This document shows positions 14,493 through 16,845 of a stretch of DNA of 16,845 nucleotides, one piece after another. The DNA is from DATNNN01 sp035601815 (GTDB taxonomy: Bacteria; Pseudomonadota; Alphaproteobacteria; Rhizobiales; Xanthobacteraceae). The translations under genes were made by a program, and so were the position numbers. Every line of letters begins with the position of its first letter. The stretch's first letter is position 1. The notes below the pieces were generated by a model that was given only the letters and a program-made list of their open reading frames with translations, was not told the DNA's origin and made no database searches. The stretch lies in contig DATNNN010000099.1 in assembly GCA_035601815.1 (NCBI GenBank), forward strand, positions 1-16,845. The letters are read 5' to 3'.

Positions 14493-14799
14493 CAGAGGCA
14501 AATGGGTGTCGCGCGGGTGCTCGCTGTGGATCTCCGCCGGCGTCTTCCGCCGCCTGGTCGACGAGAAGCTCGATCCCGACCAGAAAGCGGCGCTAAAGCG
14601 CTTTGCCGCCCGCGACCGCGACATGCTGGTCGAGGACATCCGCCGCAACCGGCCCGATATCATCCTGGTGGAGAAGGGCGTGTTCGACTGGGAGGCGTAG
14701 GCGCGCGCCGACCCGCTCGTCGCCGCCGAGCTTGCCCATTATCGCGAGGCCGGGCGCGTTGCGGCGATCCTGATCCTGCAGCGCGACGAATCCCGCTGA
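14482..14799 (+). pseudogene. Decayed C-terminal fragment of a polytopic membrane protein (ArnT/GT39-like or related), with an in-frame TAG
   Basis: From a GTG at 14482 the frame encodes 72 residues, including GKWVSRGCSLWISAGVFRR, DRDMLVEDIRRNRPDIILVEK and VFDWEA, then TAG at 14698-14700. The same frame continues 32 more codons (ADPLVAAELAHYREAGRVA, then AILILQR, to TGA at 14797). The two halves together look like the soluble C-terminal domain of large membrane glycosyltransferase-like proteins, which have a W-S-R-x-C-x-L-W segment, a VEDxxxxxPDIxxV strand and a final DPxxAxxxxxYRxxxxVxxxxIxxR. A TGG-to-TAG change at the stop would restore FDWEAWARAD. No membrane helices precede it; only GT87 sequence in another frame does. 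Probably a truncated, nonsense-mutated gene remnant; a short 72-residue product cannot be excluded. Confidence 0.68.
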
Positions 14800-14835
14800 G
14801 GGATCGGCGGCGAACGCAAAAAAAGCCCATGATAG

Positions 14836-14862
14836 AGGGGGTTGCCAGCCTTGCGGCCCCCT
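14836..14862. repeat. AGGGGG/CCCCCT inverted repeat spanning the dnaK -35 element
   Basis: AGGGGG at 14836-14841 and CCCCCT at 14857-14862 form a 6-bp perfect inverted repeat with a 15-base centre that contains the CTTG -35 element of the dnaK heat-shock promoter. It may be an operator, a relic terminator for upstream transcription (no T-run follows), or chance. Confidence 0.35.
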
Positions 14863-14880
14863 AAACCCCTCCTATATGAG
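14850..14880 (+). promoter_or_regulatory. dnaK: Heat-shock (sigma-32 / RpoH) promoter of dnaK
   Basis: CTTG at 14850-14853, exactly 17 bp, then CCTATATGAG at 14871-14880. This fits the alphaproteobacterial heat-shock consensus CTTG-N17-CYTATNTNNG at every specified base. The start of transcription would be about 14886-14888, giving a 5' leader of about 120 bases before the dnaK ATG. No CIRCE element is present, so RpoH rather than HrcA should be the heat control for this gene. Confidence 0.85.
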
Positions 14881-14888
14881 CCAGTGAA

Positions 14889-14905
14889 GCCGCAGGGGCT
14901 GCGGC
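14889..14905 (+). other. dnaK: Hairpin near the predicted 5' end of the dnaK mRNA
   Basis: GCCGCA-ggggc-TGCGGC is a perfect 6-bp stem with a 5-base loop. It starts within a few bases of the transcription start predicted from the promoter at 14850-14880. A 5'-terminal stem-loop of this kind can protect an mRNA from decay; it is about 90 bases upstream of the ribosome-binding site, so it does not itself cover it. Confidence 0.45.
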
Positions 14906-15008
14906 GAAACGTTCGTAAAAGGGGGTCGGAGGAAGCCCGCGTTTCGCAGACTTTCATCCGGGTGCCTGTCAGGGCCTGGCCGATCCGCCGCAAAAGAGAG
15001 GGTATGCA

Positions 15009-16845
<1,837 letters not shown>

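Overview
This is a GC-rich, densely packed chromosomal segment. Gene content and order point to an alphaproteobacterium, most likely of the Hyphomicrobiales (Rhizobiales): a hisA-hisF-hisE-coaA run, an rsmI-yraN-gshB run divergent from a penicillin-binding-protein-activator lipoprotein, an rph-rdgB-hemW run divergent from hrcA-grpE, and dnaK with an alphaproteobacterial-type heat-shock (sigma-32) promoter. No insertion sequence, integrase, phage gene, CRISPR array, rRNA or tRNA gene was seen. Nearly everything is conserved core housekeeping.

Layout. Positions 1-2368 (+) hold the 3' end of hisA, then hisF, hisE and coaA, tightly spaced and presumably one transcript (end of histidine biosynthesis plus the first step of coenzyme A synthesis). 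Positions 2372-4576 (-) encode a membrane-anchored PAS hybrid histidine kinase with two receiver-like domains, the first apparently degenerate. Positions 4577-4808 hold no intact gene, but they contain a candidate CtrA box, a short inverted repeat and a recognisable 3' remnant of comM. Positions 4809-7037 (-) are gshB, yraN and rsmI (glutathione synthesis, a nuclease-fold protein, a 16S rRNA methyltransferase). A divergent lipoprotein gene (7164-8387, +) converges without a gap on hemW, rdgB and rph (8388-10913, -).

The 120-bp rph/hrcA divergent gap carries a perfect 16-bp palindrome. hrcA (TTG start) and grpE (+) follow. A VOC-family gene, a GT87-type membrane glycosyltransferase gene and a decayed C-terminal fragment of another membrane protein then separate grpE from dnaK. 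dnaK (15009 to the right edge) has a textbook alphaproteobacterial heat-shock promoter (CTTG, 17 bp, CCTATATGAG), with the -35 element inside a G/C inverted repeat and a hairpin near the predicted 5' end of the mRNA.

How the genes relate: HrcA, GrpE and DnaK form the heat-shock/chaperone group, apparently split between control by sigma-32 and the HrcA repressor. Rph, RdgB and RsmI are RNA and nucleotide housekeeping. The most informative irregularities are two gene fossils (comM and the membrane-protein C-terminus) and several candidate regulatory sites. I found no convincing evidence of a new multi-gene system.
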